Assembly: GCA_946479055.1 (NCBI GenBank)
Contig: CAMLEX010000237.1
Coordinates: 1-7,345 of the forward strand
DNA from: an uncultured Bacteroidota bacterium
GTDB taxonomy: Bacteria; Bacteroidota; Bacteroidia; Chitinophagales; Chitinophagaceae
DNA length: 7,345 nucleotides
Reading direction: 5' to 3'
Part shown: positions 6,978 to 7,345 of the stretch, one piece after another
How the letters are laid out: every line of letters begins with the position of its first letter
Position numbering within the stretch: the stretch's first letter is position 1
Notes under the pieces: generated by a model
Database searches by the model: none
Told to the model about the DNA's origin: nothing
What the model saw: only the letters and a program-made list of their open reading frames with translations
Program-made: the position numbers and the translations under genes

Positions 6978-7345
6978 TTGAATTCCCGTCAGAGTAATAC
7001 CCGTTTTATCAAGCAAACCGCTGCACAACTTGGATTTGATTATTGTGGCATTGCCAAAGCAGAAAGGTTGGATGCGGATGCAAAACGCCTTGAAAATTGG
7101 CTGAAGAAAGACATGCATGGCTCCATGAAGTATATGGAAAACCATTTTGAACTAAGGGTAAACCCTTGCAATCTTGTTCCTGGCGCCAAATCCGTGATCA
7201 CTTTATTAAAAAATTATTTTCCATCACAACAACAGGAGAAAGATGCGGTAAAAATTTCAAAGTATGCTTTTGGAAAAGACTATCATGAAGTGATACGGGC
7301 AAACATGAAAACTTTTCTTCAACTGATCCGGGATGAAATAGGTGA
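6978..7345 (+). CDS. queG: Epoxyqueuosine reductase QueG, N-terminal part, TTG start (cut by window edge)
   Basis: QueG reduces epoxyqueuosine to queuosine in the wobble position of tRNAs with GUN anticodons. Characterised members use cobalamin and two [4Fe-4S] clusters in the cytoplasm. The 122 visible codons read (M)NSRQSNTRFIKQTAAQLGF and continue with features of the family's N-terminal domain: DYCGIAKA (21-28), WL…HGSMKYM (41-53), R-x-NP…LVPGAKSVI (60-74), NYFP (79-82) and the YAFGKDYHEVI segment near the right edge. The iron-sulfur motifs lie beyond the window. An in-frame TAA at 6963-6965 closes the frame upstream. The only start-like codon before the conserved region is TTG at 6978; the first in-frame ATG (7113, residue 46) would remove conserved sequence. 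The gene is divergent from the transglutaminase-like operon, with no functional link evident. Confidence 0.9.
   Translation, partial: MNSRQSNTRFIKQTAAQLGFDYCGIAKAERLDADAKRLENWLKKDMHGSMKYMENHFELRVNPCNLVPGAKSVITLLKNYFPSQQQEKDAVKISKYAFGKDYHEVIRANMKTFLQLIRDEIG

Noticed and set aside
6915..7145. Minus-strand open frame of 76 codons in the divergent region
   Set aside because: It is antisense to queG and extends into the promoter region, and its peptide shows no recognisable domain.

Overview
The window looks like chromosomal DNA from a Bacteroidota bacterium, most likely Chitinophagaceae or a close relative. The base composition is moderately AT-rich. Signal peptides end in the Bacteroidota style (…NFAQ, …SFSQ). 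Start codons lack clear Shine-Dalgarno sequences. The divergent intergenic region carries a perfect Bacteroidota-type -7 element (TAnnTTTG). The proteins also fit this phylum: ClpB, paired DUF3857/transglutaminase-like exported proteins, and QueG.

Layout, left to right. (1) 1-987, minus strand: the N-terminal 329 codons of the disaggregase ClpB, running off the left edge. (2) 988-1412: a 425-bp gap without a credible gene, filled mostly by two diverged, oppositely oriented copies of what looks like a dispersed non-coding repeat. A small hairpin sits in the clpB leader. (3) 1413-2465, plus strand: an exported serine beta-lactamase-fold hydrolase. (4) 2576-2914, plus strand: a small two-helix membrane protein whose layout resembles a single-pore K+ channel subunit, with a GMG signature where GYG would be expected. 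(5) 2923-6860, minus strand: two overlapping genes for large exported DUF3857/transglutaminase-like proteins. The upstream one has lost the catalytic Cys and His. The downstream one keeps Cys and His but has Glu at the acidic position. (6) 6861-6977: a divergent promoter region. (7) 6978-7345, plus strand: the start of queG (epoxyqueuosine reductase), apparently initiating at TTG and running off the right edge.

The two transglutaminase-like genes are the only clear operon, with a 1-nt TGATG overlap. Their active-site positions have identical spacing (43 and 15 residues) but complementary losses, which suggests an enzyme/pseudoenzyme pair acting in the cell envelope. The other genes are neighbours without an obvious shared pathway: ClpB (protein disaggregation), the beta-lactamase-fold hydrolase, the channel-like protein and QueG (tRNA modification). 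I see no CRISPR array, tRNA, rRNA, insertion sequence or prophage. The observations most worth following are the transglutaminase pair, the channel-like protein and the inverted repeat pair.
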